DNA of 64,000 bases from Eretmocerus hayati (taxonomy: Eukaryota; Arthropoda; Insecta; Hymenoptera; Aphelinidae). Of this stretch, positions 34,860 to 47,659 are shown piece after piece (positions within the stretch are counted from its first letter, which is position 1; the number at the start of each line of letters is the position of its first letter). The position numbers were made by a program, and so were the translations under genes. The stretch is from NCBI GenBank assembly GCA_029851415.1, contig CM056744.1:9741268-9805267 (forward strand), in the 5' to 3' direction. The notes beneath the pieces are model-generated. The model was not told the origin of the DNA and searched no databases. It saw only the letters and a program-made list of their open reading frames with translations.

Positions 34860-34873
34860 ATAGATCAGCCATC
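34860..34873 (+). promoter_or_regulatory. 5'-UTR 3' splice site and leader of gene 6
   Basis: TATTTGATTCCAG ends at 34859, 14 bases before the ATG chosen by alignment with paralogues. An in-frame upstream ATG at 34820 would lie in the intron. Confidence 0.5.
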
Positions 34874-37795
34874 ATGAACCACCAAAGTTTTGAATCTAAA
34901 TTGTCCAAGGAGCAATCAAAAATATTGAAATTTGTAAAGAACGGCACCTATGCAGAAGTGCAAGGTGCTCTCAAACACTTCCAACGCTTAGAAAAGGATG
35001 AATTTTTTGGGTATGTACTGTTGGTATCAGCACTACAAAGAAAGCATAAATCGATATCGAAATTTTTGATGAAGAAGGGGTGCAAAGTCCAAATATCTTC
35101 AAAAACTAGATTATACTGCACACCTCTGTACTATGCAGTTGAATTGAATGACTTGGAGATCTTCAAAGCATTGAGAAAGAAAGGAGCTTCAGTTTTTAAT
35201 AAGGATGCCAATAAAGAAACTGCTCTGGAGTTGGCTATGTACCAACGCAAATATGAAATAATCGAATTCTTGTTAGATGAAATCATCTCACAAGCAGAGA
35301 AAGAACTCAATCCAAACTGTAAAAATGATATTGCTTTATTTCATGCAGCTTGCTGGATTCGTCATTTAGAAGCAATTCAAATGTTCGTCTTTTATAAATT
35401 TTCGATGAAAACTAGGTCGACTTTTTATAGAGATGAGTGGAAAGGTTGCACAACCCTTCACTTTGCTCTACTGAGACCTTATTTGGATGGTCAGATCTCT
35501 TGGCTTCTGAAGCATGACGAAGTTGATTTTCATACCAGAAATAAAAGAGGTACTACGCTTCTCCATCTCATTTTCAGAAATAAATACAGTTTTATGTTCA
35601 CAGATGAAATCCCAATAGAACGTATCAACCCTTGCCACGGACGTAGATTTAAAAATCTCATTGATGAAAATGGTTTGGAATATTTTCACATATTTTGCGG
35701 TTTGAAAATACGCGATTGGGATACCGCAGAACACATTGATATCATAAAATATTTTATTGATAACGGAGCAAATGTGAATAGCTCTCTTCCTTTAGACGAT
35801 CAGAGATTTCCTGGATTCACAGTTCTGCACTTTGCAGCTCGAAAACTCTCATTACATGTACTGAAAATACTCTTTGAGAATCACGCTGATCCAAAAAAAA
35901 GTAACAAAAATGGACAAACTCCATTACATATTGCATGTAGAAAATCACAAAAAAGTCCCAAAGAGTGTTACAAAGTTGTGAAACTACTTTTGGATCATGG
36001 TGCTGATCCGAATGCAAAGAATCCACAAGATCGTACTCCTCTGCATGAGGCATTTTACACCCATTCACATATACAAAGCCTAAACAATGCTGAAAAGCTT
36101 ATTTTATCAAGAAACCTGCAAGGTATCAATCACTCTGACAAAAATGGTTTATCGTATCTACACATAGCTTGCTTAGGAGACGATCTTAGTGTGGTTAAAA
36201 CTCTTATAGCCAAAGGAGCCTCAGTCAACTCTTGTATTCGATCTACGCCTCATTATGATGGTTGTTCTCCACTACACTTTGCTGCTTGCTGTCACAAATT
36301 TGAAATTGTTCAATACCTTTTGACCCATGGAGCTGATGTAAGTAGTTGTACAAGGATAACCAAAGCTACTTCACTTCATTTTGCTTGCAACCATGAATTT
36401 TTAAAATCTAATCGACTAAATGAATATGATGTCGAAGAAGATGATGATGAAGTTGAATGGCTACCAAGTCAAGAAAATGATATTCAAACTATTGAATCTC
36501 TGATTGAACACGGAGCTTTTGTCAATGCTGAAGATCGTGATTGTAGCACACCCTTGTTGTGGAATTTTGAATTGCCACTTAGTCTATACATTCAAGATTT
36601 TCAGAAGGGAACAAAATTATTCGACAGATTCTTAAACGAGTTATTCTCTAGACAAGTGAGAGCTATGGATATTCTATTGAATCATGGCGCAAACATCAAT
36701 GCTAGCAGTAATCGAGAAGGCTCTATTTTACACATTCTCGCTCGAAGTTATAAGGAGTGCCCACTGAATAAAAAATTAGCAGAAATCGCTCTGAAAAGAG
36801 GAGCTGATGTGAATTTTGAAGAAAAAACAGGGTATACGCCGTTAAACAGAGCTATCGCAGAATTATTCCGGAATCATCGTGGTTTGGAAATGTTTGAGCT
36901 ATTCCTGAAATATGGTGCCAATGTCAACCTGCCATCAAAGATCACTAGTACACCTCTTTGCCACGTTATAACTTGTTGCAATGCTAAGCAAGCACACCAA
37001 GAAGTATTTAAAGAATGACTAGATCACCCGGATATCGATATTAATGTACAAAACCTTGATGGAAAAAGTCCTCTTCACCACGCTATTCATCTACGTAAAT
37101 CATTTGCAGTTGATAAGTTGTTAGAGTATGGAGCTGATATTAACTTGGAGGATCAAGAAGGGAGTCCACCAATTGATGATTTTGCAAATATTTTGGAAGG
37201 AGATCTAGAAATGTTAGAAGATGAAGATCATTATAAAATTCTTTTGGTTCTTATCATCCACATAAAGAAGCTTATGAGATTGAATTTTTTCGTGAGTGAA
37301 AAGGTTCGCAAGTGTCACGAAGAACTTTCATCGTGTTTGATAGATGAAAGTCTGGCTGAAATGGATTCTGATATTGATGCAGAAATTAAAGCGATGAAGG
37401 CTGAGAAACTAGATCAATATACATCACTCTATGACATCATATTTAAAGACTCTAACTCCATGGCAAAACATGAAAAAAATTTTAATCTCGCCATAACTTC
37501 CACTTTTATTGAATTAGGTTGGGAGTATAATTTCTTCGGCGATATTATCAGAAGGCAGCTTAAGAAAGGTCGAAAGAGATATTTGATCTTGGAACCTGCT
37601 AAAACTGCCTTGTACTATCTTACAAGCGTCAATTTGCCTGACTCGTGCTCCGAAAATATTTTTAGCCATCTCAGTGATCAAAATTTGAAAAACCTTATAG
37701 ACTGTATACCGGATAGAGAATTATACAAAAGGTCTCTAGAGGATGTATGTCTGACTGACGAGCCATTGTTAAAAATTGCTCGGATCGATATATGA
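34874..37795 (+). pseudogene. Ankyrin-PRANC gene 6, interrupted by one in-frame TGA (pseudogene or readthrough gene)
   Basis: Starting at MNHQSFESKLSKEQ, the frame runs 714 codons to TGA at 37016-37018 and then continues in the same frame for 258 more sense codons to a normal stop at 37793-37795. The second part holds the last ankyrin repeats and the complete PRANC region (YTSLYDIIFKDSN, LEPAKTALYYLTSVNLPDSC, then IFSHLSDQNLKNLI). The TGA sits where gene 3 has leucine (residue 720). No other stop or frameshift is present, so either the mutation is young or the stop is read through. Its context TGA CTA G is the known leaky-stop motif. Without readthrough, the product keeps most ankyrin repeats but lacks the F-box-like tail. 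WLPSQ lies near residue 528. Confidence 0.88.
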
Positions 37796-38045
37796 AAAAG
37801 GTGTGAATATAGTTAAACAATATCTGGTGAGATCTACGGTGACATTGTTTGAGTTTTGACTGTCAAAGATGTATTAGAGTTCCATAATTCCAAAGGAATT
37901 GTTGGTATGCATCGAATACGGAATTGGCGTTAGTCAGAAACATGTTTTTATGCATACCCAAAGTATAAAAATTTTGTTCGTGAATTCGTCTCACTGTATT
38001 TCTGTCAAATAGGAATCTTTGTATAAAGATTTTGACTATAGGCTT

Positions 38046-38051
38046 AATAAA
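38046..38051 (+). terminator. Polyadenylation signal of gene 6
   Basis: AATAAA lies 250 bases after the final stop. A normal signal is retained even though the frame is interrupted. Confidence 0.45.
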
Positions 38052-39305
38052 AATTAAAAAATCTTGACAGTCGCATACCTGTAAGGGTAATCTTAGTTAG
38101 CCACTCAGCTAGTAGCTAATCACCTATTTAGCTAGTAACCTGGTTAGTTTACAGTGAATGTTACGCGATTTTTGTATGTTCGTTTTATTTTTTTATTTTT
38201 TTTTATCTTATTACGAAGTTGGTTATGAAACTAATCACTTCTTGATCAACTTCAATAGAACTTTGGGGATCGTTGTCTTTTTTATCGCCAATTTTCATCA
38301 AGTATTGATCAAGTATTGAATAATTAAGTTATCGCAAATATTGATTCACACACAAATCAGCACGACACTTGCTTTTATATATACATATATATCTAGAATT
38401 AGCAAAGGAATCAACAAATACAATACGACGTCAACATCGTAAAATTCATTTATAGCACTGCGTGACCTAAACCCGCGTTTATTCAACGCATTTGCGGGAC
38501 TTAAATGGCCTATTATTCAACTGTGAAATAATGCGTCCGCTCACTTCACGTGGGTGCGGGATGCAGCAAATCAGTTTATTTCACTGCGAGGTTACAAGGG
38601 CATTTTTGGCAATTTTTGCGCATACTATGTACGCAGGCATCGAAATTTGAAGAATAATGATAAGAAATCTATGATGGATCATGTCTGGAGCAATTGTATC
38701 CGCATCAATGATTGTAAAGAGCAAGAAAATTAGTCATGACTGTAACACTCCTGCTCATGGTTATAAATCATCAGCAACATAAACATAAACATAAACACGT
38801 GGCTGAGTTCTGCACATGTACATACATACGTGCTAACCTTGAAACCTTTGACCATGCCGGATTTTGCATTTGATGCACCGTTGTGAAGGAATGACAACAG
38901 ATAAATATCAAAATTAGAGACTGCATCAGTATGATGAGGGATTGTACCTCATTTGAAAAGATCAAATATGCATATTCGTCATTTTTGCGGTAGGGGTGTT
39001 ACATTACACAGTTTTCCATTCTCAAACAGCTGTTATGAAATGTCTCAAAAGAATTAAACTCCAAATTATTCTGGAGTCTAGTTACTAGCGTAACAATAGA
39101 AATTGTTCTAGGATAAAGTCTGAGAGGGAAAATTTTTGGTCTTGGCCGGGATGAGGCTTGCACAACCCCTATATTACTATAATAACCAACGATGATGCTC
39201 ATGGATTATTTTAGGTACAAGAAACGTCTTCATCATCACTCGATGGGTTTAATCGCGGGTGTGTGATTTCTATTTTATAGGACCAGATTCTTAACTTTTT
39301 TTCAG

Positions 39306-39567
39306 TCGGGGGGGCTGCCGCCCCCCCGAACCCCCCCGCTTACCCCCGCCCTGACCGCCCACCGCCACCCTCGCGCGAGCGCTCGGGTGCACCATCAATC
39401 GCAGAAAGGGCGGGTTTATGTCACTCGATGCTATAAAATAGTGTACGATACTCGGGACCCAAGAGCTTTGATTATTACACGGCGTGATTGGCACCCTCGC
39501 GCAAGCGCTCGGGCGCCAACTTCACGCCGTGTAATAATAAGGCTGTTAGGTCCCTTGTATCGTAAAT
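39306..39567. repeat. GC-rich island and foldback hairpin
   Basis: G- and C-runs at 39306-39350 are followed by CACCCTCGCGCGAGCGCTCG at 39367-39386. Nearly the same 20 bases recur at 39491-39510, in the loop of a foldback whose arms are ATTATTACACGGCGTGA (39471-39487) and its complement (39522-39538), flanked by a second pair around CGATAC..GGGACC. Confidence 0.55.
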
Positions 39568-42500
39568 AACTAATTTGAGTATGCGGTTAGATCAATGTGT
39601 TGTATTTTGTATTGTACCCTCACCGGACGAAATATCTGCACAAACCTCAAAAAGATTATTGTCCCAGGACCGTTGTTTCAATGTGCATCAGACCGTTTTT
39701 GGTGCTTTAATGATCGCAACACGATCCTCGATACCTTAAAATTGGAATTGAGTATCAAAATTTCAACTAGCAGTTTTGAGACAAAGAAGCTTTTTCATAT
39801 TTGTGCAGGTATTATGTCTGGTGAGTGTACAAATGTGTATATGTATCGTGTTGTAATTGCGTCTCTAAAACGATACAAATGTGTGCCATTTGCCAGAGTA
39901 ACCTGAAAAATTATTGATCACTTGCTTTCAAGAAATTTTCAAGGCGCAAAAGTATCATACACAATTTATAACAATATTTTTGAATATTCATTTATCTAAA
40001 ATGGTATACTTGAGAGTTTTTTACGAAACTTCTCCATCACATTATTAATCTGTACCTAATTTTTATAGAAATTTACCTGACTGGATTCAGATCGAAAATA
40101 AATTGTTTAATCATTCCAAAACCGTATCATACAATTAAAGTCAGACCATAAAAAAAAGTCCACTAAAAGCTCCTCGCTCAATCAAAAACAAACTAAAGAA
40201 AAAGAAAAACAACTCAGATGAAATGTTTGCAGCTTGTTTAACATGTCAAAGAAGTGATGTCGTCGAGCATTACAAGATTTTAAGCATTAGCGAAGCTATT
40301 TATCAAATGATGAGACCACATCAGACTTGCGATAGAATGAGAAAAGCGAGAGATATCCACCCACGATGTAAATATGTATAGTCCACAAGTATATATAAAG
40401 GAATATGATGCTTTCATCGAGATCGTGTTAATAGTTGTTTCACGACGAATAAGACCGACTGTTATATAGTCTTCTTATTTTTGCAAGCTCGTGAAGAGAC
40501 AGCGACGAAGCGATTCCACTATTATACGTATAAGACTCCCACGCGGTTTAAGTATAAATTTTGTAGACTCGGTTTCAAGAGTAAAATGATTCATATGCTC
40601 GACGAGTGGCTTCTTGCACCCACACTAAATCAACTTGATATGTCTTTCTCTTGCTTTTGCTCTGATGTCTGTTTTGTTGCTTCTTTTTTTTTTAAGACGA
40701 ATGCATAGTTGTATATCAAATCTACACCGTTTACTTGAATGTCTACTGGAATTTATATCAAGATTCATTATATTCTCGTTTTGAATAGACGACGTTTGTG
40801 TGAAATTTGAACATCTTGGATGATAGCTGAATTTTTATTCACGGTCGTGTAAATACACTATACTGGATCTGAATTGTCATTTAAGCTCTTTTAATAAACT
40901 CTGTGATTTGAAATGGAAAATAAGTTTCTCTTGGGCAGTCCAATCCCAAAAACGTTGAGATGAAGTGATTTTTCCCACAATATGTAGAAGGTGGAGGAAA
41001 TAGAAGAGTAATACGGCTCTTGAATTTCTCATCATTCTGATAACTTGTTAATTTTTTTTCATATTTATTTTAATTCATAGAGCCTTAGAAATATAAGATT
41101 TGAAGGAATAATGAAAGACACGAGCGTGTTCAAATTTTGGTCCATCTTAAATTTTTTGTTTCTAAATACAATGAGGTAAAAAAATAACTACTCACCTCAA
41201 AGATTAAATTCGAGTGAAATAGCCTGGATGATTTTAAAACTAAGTTCTCTTTACCTAATACAACATGAATTCCGAGATTTTATGAAAATCGTTTTCATAT
41301 TCTTAGTTTGTCAGTCTTTTGAAATTATTCATAACAGCGAAAATATACGTCGTGATACATCTTCCAACGTTTTAATTCTTAGAATTCTTAGTTTGATAAT
41401 GAAAATTTTCCAAATATCGAGATGAGAAACCATTTTTGAATTCTTGAGTAAACGAGAGCCGTTAAACTTGGTAATCAGTTTTGAAATGTTTCTTCTTTCA
41501 TATGAGATAACGACCATAAATTAATTTTAAAAATGAGCGGGACAAGCTTTTTCCAAGCGCGCCAAATTCAAATTCCGAAAAGGCTTTACACACGCTCGAC
41601 AGAATCCCGAGACTACATTATATATTTCTACTGCCTTCGATATTATCTTTTCCAAACAAATGCTCACAAGCGCAAGCTCACAGAAAAACGTACATTGTCG
41701 AACCTCAAGTCAATGGCATATCAATACGCGAGGGCGTATCAGTTCCACTAAACAAGACTGATTCAACGACCAAACTCTCCCATACATACTCTTATGGCAT
41801 TGCACACAATATATTCCATATCTACATTCAGCAAAACTCTGAACAAGTCGAGCCCTCGAAACCTTGACGCTCTTGCATGTATAAAACAAGCCAAGATCTC
41901 GATTACTACAATATATACCTATGTATGTACTTATCGTTATATTCCAAAGTCTTATCCCACGCATAATATGCAATACAGATTCTCTCTCTGAGACCGGCTC
42001 TCCCGCGACATCCGGTCACAATCAAACTTTCAAAGATACTCTTCGTAAAATTTTTCTTACAGAATAAGAGTTGAAAAATCGATGCTAATTTTGCGTGGCG
42101 CTTGAAAATCAAACGGACCAAGAAAATTCTGGTATTATATCTCTATGGAAAACTCACGCAAGGGCCCTTATTCATGAAATAACGAAAATCGAACGAAAAA
42201 TAAAAAAAAAGTGAACGGAGAGGGCGGAATTTTTGCATTTCTCTGTGTATAGTACTCATGCACGCAATGTGGATATTATTTTGAAAGGAATGATTTCGAA
42301 CGAAGGGAGTGCAAGAATTGAGAAAAAGAGGGTGGTGTGTGATGTGATGCGGGGGAGATCCTTTTGAATAGCCAACGTTTGACTTTATGAATGGGAACAT
42401 CGCGCATCGCGCAAGGCATTGAAATAAAGTGAATGAACAGAGTTATGTGTATGTAATAGCGAAACGATTGTGCGGTAGAGTTGACTTCCTTGAGCGGAGG

Positions 42501-42893
42501 TTGTACAGAGTATATAATACTTTTGAGGGTTGCCTTTTCTGCTCTACCTGTACTTAATACTCTTTGTTTCATGTGAAAGGATTTTTGACGTGGGAATTGG
42601 TAGCGGGGGCGTGGGAATTTTATACTTCAGATGCGGTTTTCAGATGAATTTTTTGGTTTTTAATACATGTTTCGGTTGATGAATTTACTTTTATTTCAAT
42701 TTTAGTCACCATACGGTGTAATATTTCTCAATGTCGTACAAAAAAGGTTAAATCATTCAACTATCTTTTTGATTGGTTGGTTATCGTATGTTTTAGTGAT
42801 GTGCTGGAAAATGAATTTCTTACATGTGTAAATTGATCAAGATCTGCCGATGTTTTAATATATTTGAATTTTTCTCGTCTCATTGGGTCGACT

Positions 42894-43113
42894 ATAGTAT
42901 TTTTCGATTCGAGGGTGGGAAGTTTAGTTTTGCTTTTCGAGTGATTGTTTTCGGCCCGAGCCCTGGCGAGGGTCGAAATTAGCACACGAGTAAAGCAAAA
43001 AAACTTCACGCCCGAGTATCGAAATACGTTTTTAGACCGACTGGGCGTAAAGTAAACGGAAACTACCGTGCGTAAAGCAGTGCTTTACGCACAGTCGATC
43101 GAAAAATACATTA
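42894..43113. mobile_element. Two-hairpin MITE
   Basis: The outer ends read TATTTTTCGAT and complement. Hairpin 1 runs from GAAGTTTAGTTTTGCTTTTCG to the complementary stretch before CGCCCGAGTATCG, with a GGCCCGAGCCC core. Hairpin 2 pairs GCGTAAAGCA with TGCTTTACGC. Same layout as the elements at 19588 and 28931. Confidence 0.6.
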
Positions 43114-43581
43114 TAAATGTTGAAATGTACTTAATTCTTTTAAGATTGCATGAAGATCGTATCACAAGATTACTATTTTGGAAATACACTCGTCTATTAA
43201 GTAATTTTTGTCTTTCATAAGAAAAAAAAAAGTAATTTTTGTTCTTTGTAAAAATATAGGAAACTCTCAGAAATCAGGGTGATTTACAGGTTCAACATTT
43301 TTCAAAAGATCTGGTTTTTGTAGAGATACTCCATTTTATGACAGATCCAAGGCTGTAACCACCAAAATGAAAGACGATTCGTAAGAAAAAAGAAAAAAAA
43401 AATCAGTAAAAAACTAGTTTCTGCCTACGCACAATGATTAGAGAAGAATGAGTTGAATGACGATGATGATATGGGAATAAATTTCCGGAGCTTGAATACA
43501 ATTTTTGTTGGAAAGTACTCATGTTGTTCATATCGTCATAGGAATTATTCAAAATATCACTCATGTCACTGAATTTTTCAC

Positions 43582-43715
43582 AAATAGTATATTATTCCCG
43601 ATGTGAAGTCGGGCTGTTTTGTGTCACAGGGGTAATATGTCCCTGAGTGCACTGAGGGAAAAATATTTCCCGTCTCTCAAAACAGCCTGCTGAGTGAGGG
43701 AAGTATGCTATTTTT
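43582..43715. mobile_element. Short hairpin MITE
   Basis: AAATAGTATA..TTCCC...GGGCTGTTTT at the left is answered by AAAACAGCC...GGGAA..TATGCTATTT at the right, with an inner CCCTGAGTGCACTGAGGG palindrome. No target duplication could be fixed. Confidence 0.5.
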
Positions 43716-45208
43716 TCGCAGCAGGTCGAATAAACGCCAACTTTCTGATAACGTAGAAAATCTTGCTGATATTTAGAGAGCTTTAAAAACTTTTTTTTTC
43801 TACACAAATCTGCTCGAAGTATCTGAAAAAGTCAACGACCTGAGCATCGCCACAATTTTTCCAGTGCTCGAGGCACAATTATTCATTTAATTTGGTTGAA
43901 ATATAGCGAAAATTTTTCTATCAAGTCTGAAAGTTTGAATAGGCTGAAACTCATCGAACTCAAAATGAAGATTATGATTATAAAAACAGCTGTCTTGCAT
44001 CCTCGTACTCGAATTATGATTATAGCGATGATTTGTCGTATCCAGAAACGAATTGAAAGATGACAAATACAGTTGGCAGCGTTCTCAAACTGTCACACAA
44101 TTTTTAATCCAACGCCGATAATAGTTGTAGACATCCTTTGTAGATTTTATGGACTTAGCTGTAGATCTTAGTCTGTAATTACTTTCATTTTTGTTTTCCT
44201 GCATGGATGTAAATCTAATAATCTAATCAGTTGGTCTAAAATTGCAGAGGCATCGAAAAATTGCCATGACATACGATTGACGTTTCGGAAGGTTTTACTA
44301 TGAGGCTGAAATGTATTTTAATATAACCCCACGAATTTTGCGAGATGTGGTTTCATTATTAGTCATCCTCACCTTGTCTAATACAAAAAAATTCTTGTCG
44401 AAGAATGAACGGCAAATAATTGATGCATTGGTAGCTCCAATAATTGAATGAAAATGCTACCTTCATCTATTAACTCCCAATGAAATCCCAACCATTCAAA
44501 TAAATGTATCCGCAACTATGGGGGGGCGGGGCATTTATTTCAACCCATATAGGCACCCGGTATGGGTTTTGCAGGACCTATAAACAATATGTTGAATTTC
44601 ATGCATCCGTGTCAATATTTCATGCCTCTCAAGGTTCCATCATCTTGTTTTAGGCCATACCTAACTATTTTGTATGGTTTTGAGGTCTATCAAGCATCTC
44701 CAAGTTTCCAGAACACTTTCAGAAAATCGTTCGGCCAAATTTTCCAATTGGTAAAAATGACTCGTCAACTGCACGAGCACTATTCTACGTGTCCTGAGTT
44801 CCCCAATTGGGCTCGAGTCTACGGAATTTTTCAGTGGTGTAAGTAGCACTTTGTTGACCAAGAACGCTCATAGCATATTCATAAATAACCATATTTGTGA
44901 GAAATCAATCTCAATACGACTTTTCACATGACGGGACTAATAACTGACATTCTAGAATGTTTTATGAGATTCTGCGTGCATTGCGCGTACTTGGATCCTC
45001 CAAAGAAGCAAATCAAATCGAGAAATGAAATATCTACCTAATTTCAGATGGTTCCGGTTTGTATCGGCTAAAAACTATCAGACTTTATTGCTAGCACAAT
45101 GAAATAAGTGCGTGACTTGTCTAACAGTGCACCACTACGGTAAATATTATCAGTGCACAATCGATGCATCTGCAACATTCTTTCATAAAAATTCCACCCA
45201 AAAGTATA

Positions 45209-46176
45209 AGGTGGGTGTACCCAACATGCCCTGTCCCCCTAAGCCGTTTTCCTAATAGTTTTGGGCCGCTTCAATATTTTTCAATGTACTCTATTGCATC
45301 TCAAAGCTTATTATTATTTTAATAATTTTATCAATTTTTTCTACGAGACCTTTGAAATTAGCTAAAAAGTGAGTTCAATTTCAACCAACCGTAGCCGGGC
45401 TACTCCGATTCTCTCAAAAAAGTATTTTTTTGCGAGTCACGAGCCCCCATTAAGCCACTTACTCGTACCCCCATTGAGCCATTTTATCGACAACTCTGGT
45501 CCACCTCAACATTTGTCAATTTGAAGCTTGTCTTGAGACCTCCAAAATGAGCTAAAATATGTCTAATTTTGATTAACTGGTGTTAAAATTTTCCCAAGAA
45601 AAAAAAAAACCTGTAAATCGTCTGAAAAGTGCATAAAATCGTTTTGATCTATTTTTATCGCCTTGCAATCCCATTTGTAATTTTTTGCCGGTCCAAAACA
45701 TTATTGTCAACCTATTTTGACGCGATAAACACGTTATGGGTGGTAAAAAAGTCATACTGCACGCACTTTTGAGATAACCCTATACGGGGGCAAGTTGGGT
45801 ACACCCCCAAGCTCGCCTCCGTGCTTGACAAACGATCTCTGCATTTTGCTCATAGAACTACTTCAAATCCAAGTTTTGTGGCTCTTGAAACAGGATATTC
45901 GGAATCTTGCAAAAGAAATCAAATGGGCTGAAGTGCGTCAAGATTGATCAAACTGAAAAAATGTGGCACCGGTTTTACTGAATGCAATTTTGTTGGCGGT
46001 TTCTTAGCTGCGCAAACACGAAAAATGTAGAGATCACTCAAAATTTTTTGGAAAATGCAAAAACGATTCGGGGTCGATCGAAGCCACTAATTTCCTCATA
46101 TTTTATTATAACAAACGAAGGTGAGTGGCCACTCTTCAGATCGACATATGGGGGCATGTTGGATGTACACTTACCT
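45209..46176. mobile_element. Non-autonomous DNA transposon, AGGTAAGTG-type TIR (copy 3)
   Basis: The left end is AGGTGGGTGTACCCAACATG and the right end is the complement of AGGTAAGTGTACATCCAACA. TA flanks both sides (45207-45208 and 46177-46178). The inner hairpin modules match those of the elements at 2653 and 4002. No transposase over 968 bp. Confidence 0.8.
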
Positions 46177-46178
46177 TA

Positions 46179-47659
46179 CACCAAACTATAATTCTATCAA
46201 AAAGAATACGTATAAGCGCAAAGAAGAGAATGATGACATTAAAGAGACCTTTCCACTTTACTAAACCGTCTACTCAAATCCCGTACACTTCTATATGAAA
46301 GAAAACAATAATGTACCCTTCATGCAGTCTCTCATTACGAGACTCAACTCCCCATCGGTTTGTTTATAAATAAGAGCCTTGAAATATGGTGTGATTTTTC
46401 GTAGCCCACACTTGGATCATCCCCCTTGATCTGTCCTGTTATGTGCCTGACTTTTAAGCTAATAAAATTTGCGTCACTCTTTGCATCGCTTGATTTTCAA
46501 ACCTATCGTTTCTGACGATATATTTCTATAGTAGTATTATAAGTGATGCTAGGGGTTCTTTTCATGAATGAGAACAAGTGAACACAGTGTATATTAGAAG
46601 GGAGAGTGTGGGAGAATTCGACCCCCGCGAGCCGATGCTCATACTGATTTATGGGGGGGGGGGTAAGGGGTGCGAATGAGTGTGAATGTGATTTTGAGAG
46701 TCTGCATGGGGTGTTTGTAGATATATGATGTATAATAATAAAGACACTCTTGATTTTGGAGAGATTGCATAATAGGCTCGACGAGGAGTTCATTCGAGAC
46801 TAATTTTTATAGAACTATATTCAAAAGTGATTGAGCGGGTGGCGGGAACATAGATTTTGAGAGTCATTTCACCTTTGTTGTACAGTATAATAAAAGAAGT
46901 GGAGTGCTGTGGATATGTAAGACTTGGTACAGATTTTGTTGAATGAGGGTTAGCGTGGGAGATTTTCGTCATCTGAATTTGCAAGCATTGAATTGACAAG
47001 GGGTGCTGATGATAGAGACACTCACAAATTTTAACAAATTACAGACATAAGTCATATAAAAAATCTTGTTTCCGCCAAGATTACACAATTTAACAATCTT
47101 GGTCTTATCTGATGTGATTTGACTTCTATAAATGGTTTCTAGTAGGCCAATTCCACGTAACTACGGACATGAAAAATGGAGCTTCAATTAGGTGTACAAT
47201 GTAATAAAATCTCTGATAAAATTATGGTATGTCAGGATTACGACTCTCCTCGTCATGTCGTTAAAATCTTGATCTTTAAATGGTATGTGCATGAATAATC
47301 ATGGAAAAACGTGTTAAGAGTAACAGTGCGGCGCGAACGGAGAACTGAAATCAATCAACTTTTGAATGACAATAACTATCTTGACACTTTTCGTGAAACT
47401 CAAAAGATAATCTTGCATCATTCTACGTATCATGGTTAACCATCGAATGATTTCTCCTCACGTCACTCAAGCCAGATCTGTAATGTTCAACAATTCCTCT
47501 TCAGAATAGTAGAAATCTCTTGTCCGTGCGACATATTCACTCTATTCACTTCTTATTCTATACTAAAGTTTGAATTGTAGCTGGAAAAATATTATCGAAA
47601 TGAAAATAAAACAACAAATTATGTAGAATACAGAGAATTCTTGATTGAGAAATTTATGA
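46179..47659. other. Intergenic, nothing recognised
   Basis: A run of G lies at about 46651-46662. No conserved coding region, RNA gene or element ends were found. Confidence 0.35.

Larger units (their letters stand above)
38052..45208. other. Long gene-poor stretch with hairpin elements
   Basis: No reading frame here shows a recognisable protein, a conserved paralogue or a convincing splice chain. The stretch holds a TA-rich simple repeat near 38376, a GC-rich island at 39306-39390, and hairpin elements at 39439-39567, 42894-43113 and 43582-43715. The frames at 39595-39906 and 44562-44846 are the longest, but I cannot support them as genes. Confidence 0.4.

Noticed and set aside
39595..39906. 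103-codon cysteine-containing frame
   Set aside because: No ATG at the start of the frame, no signal peptide, no supporting splice chain or paralogue.
44562..44846. 94-codon frame starting MGFAGPINN
   Set aside because: No recognisable family and no conservation evidence within the window; cannot be told from chance.
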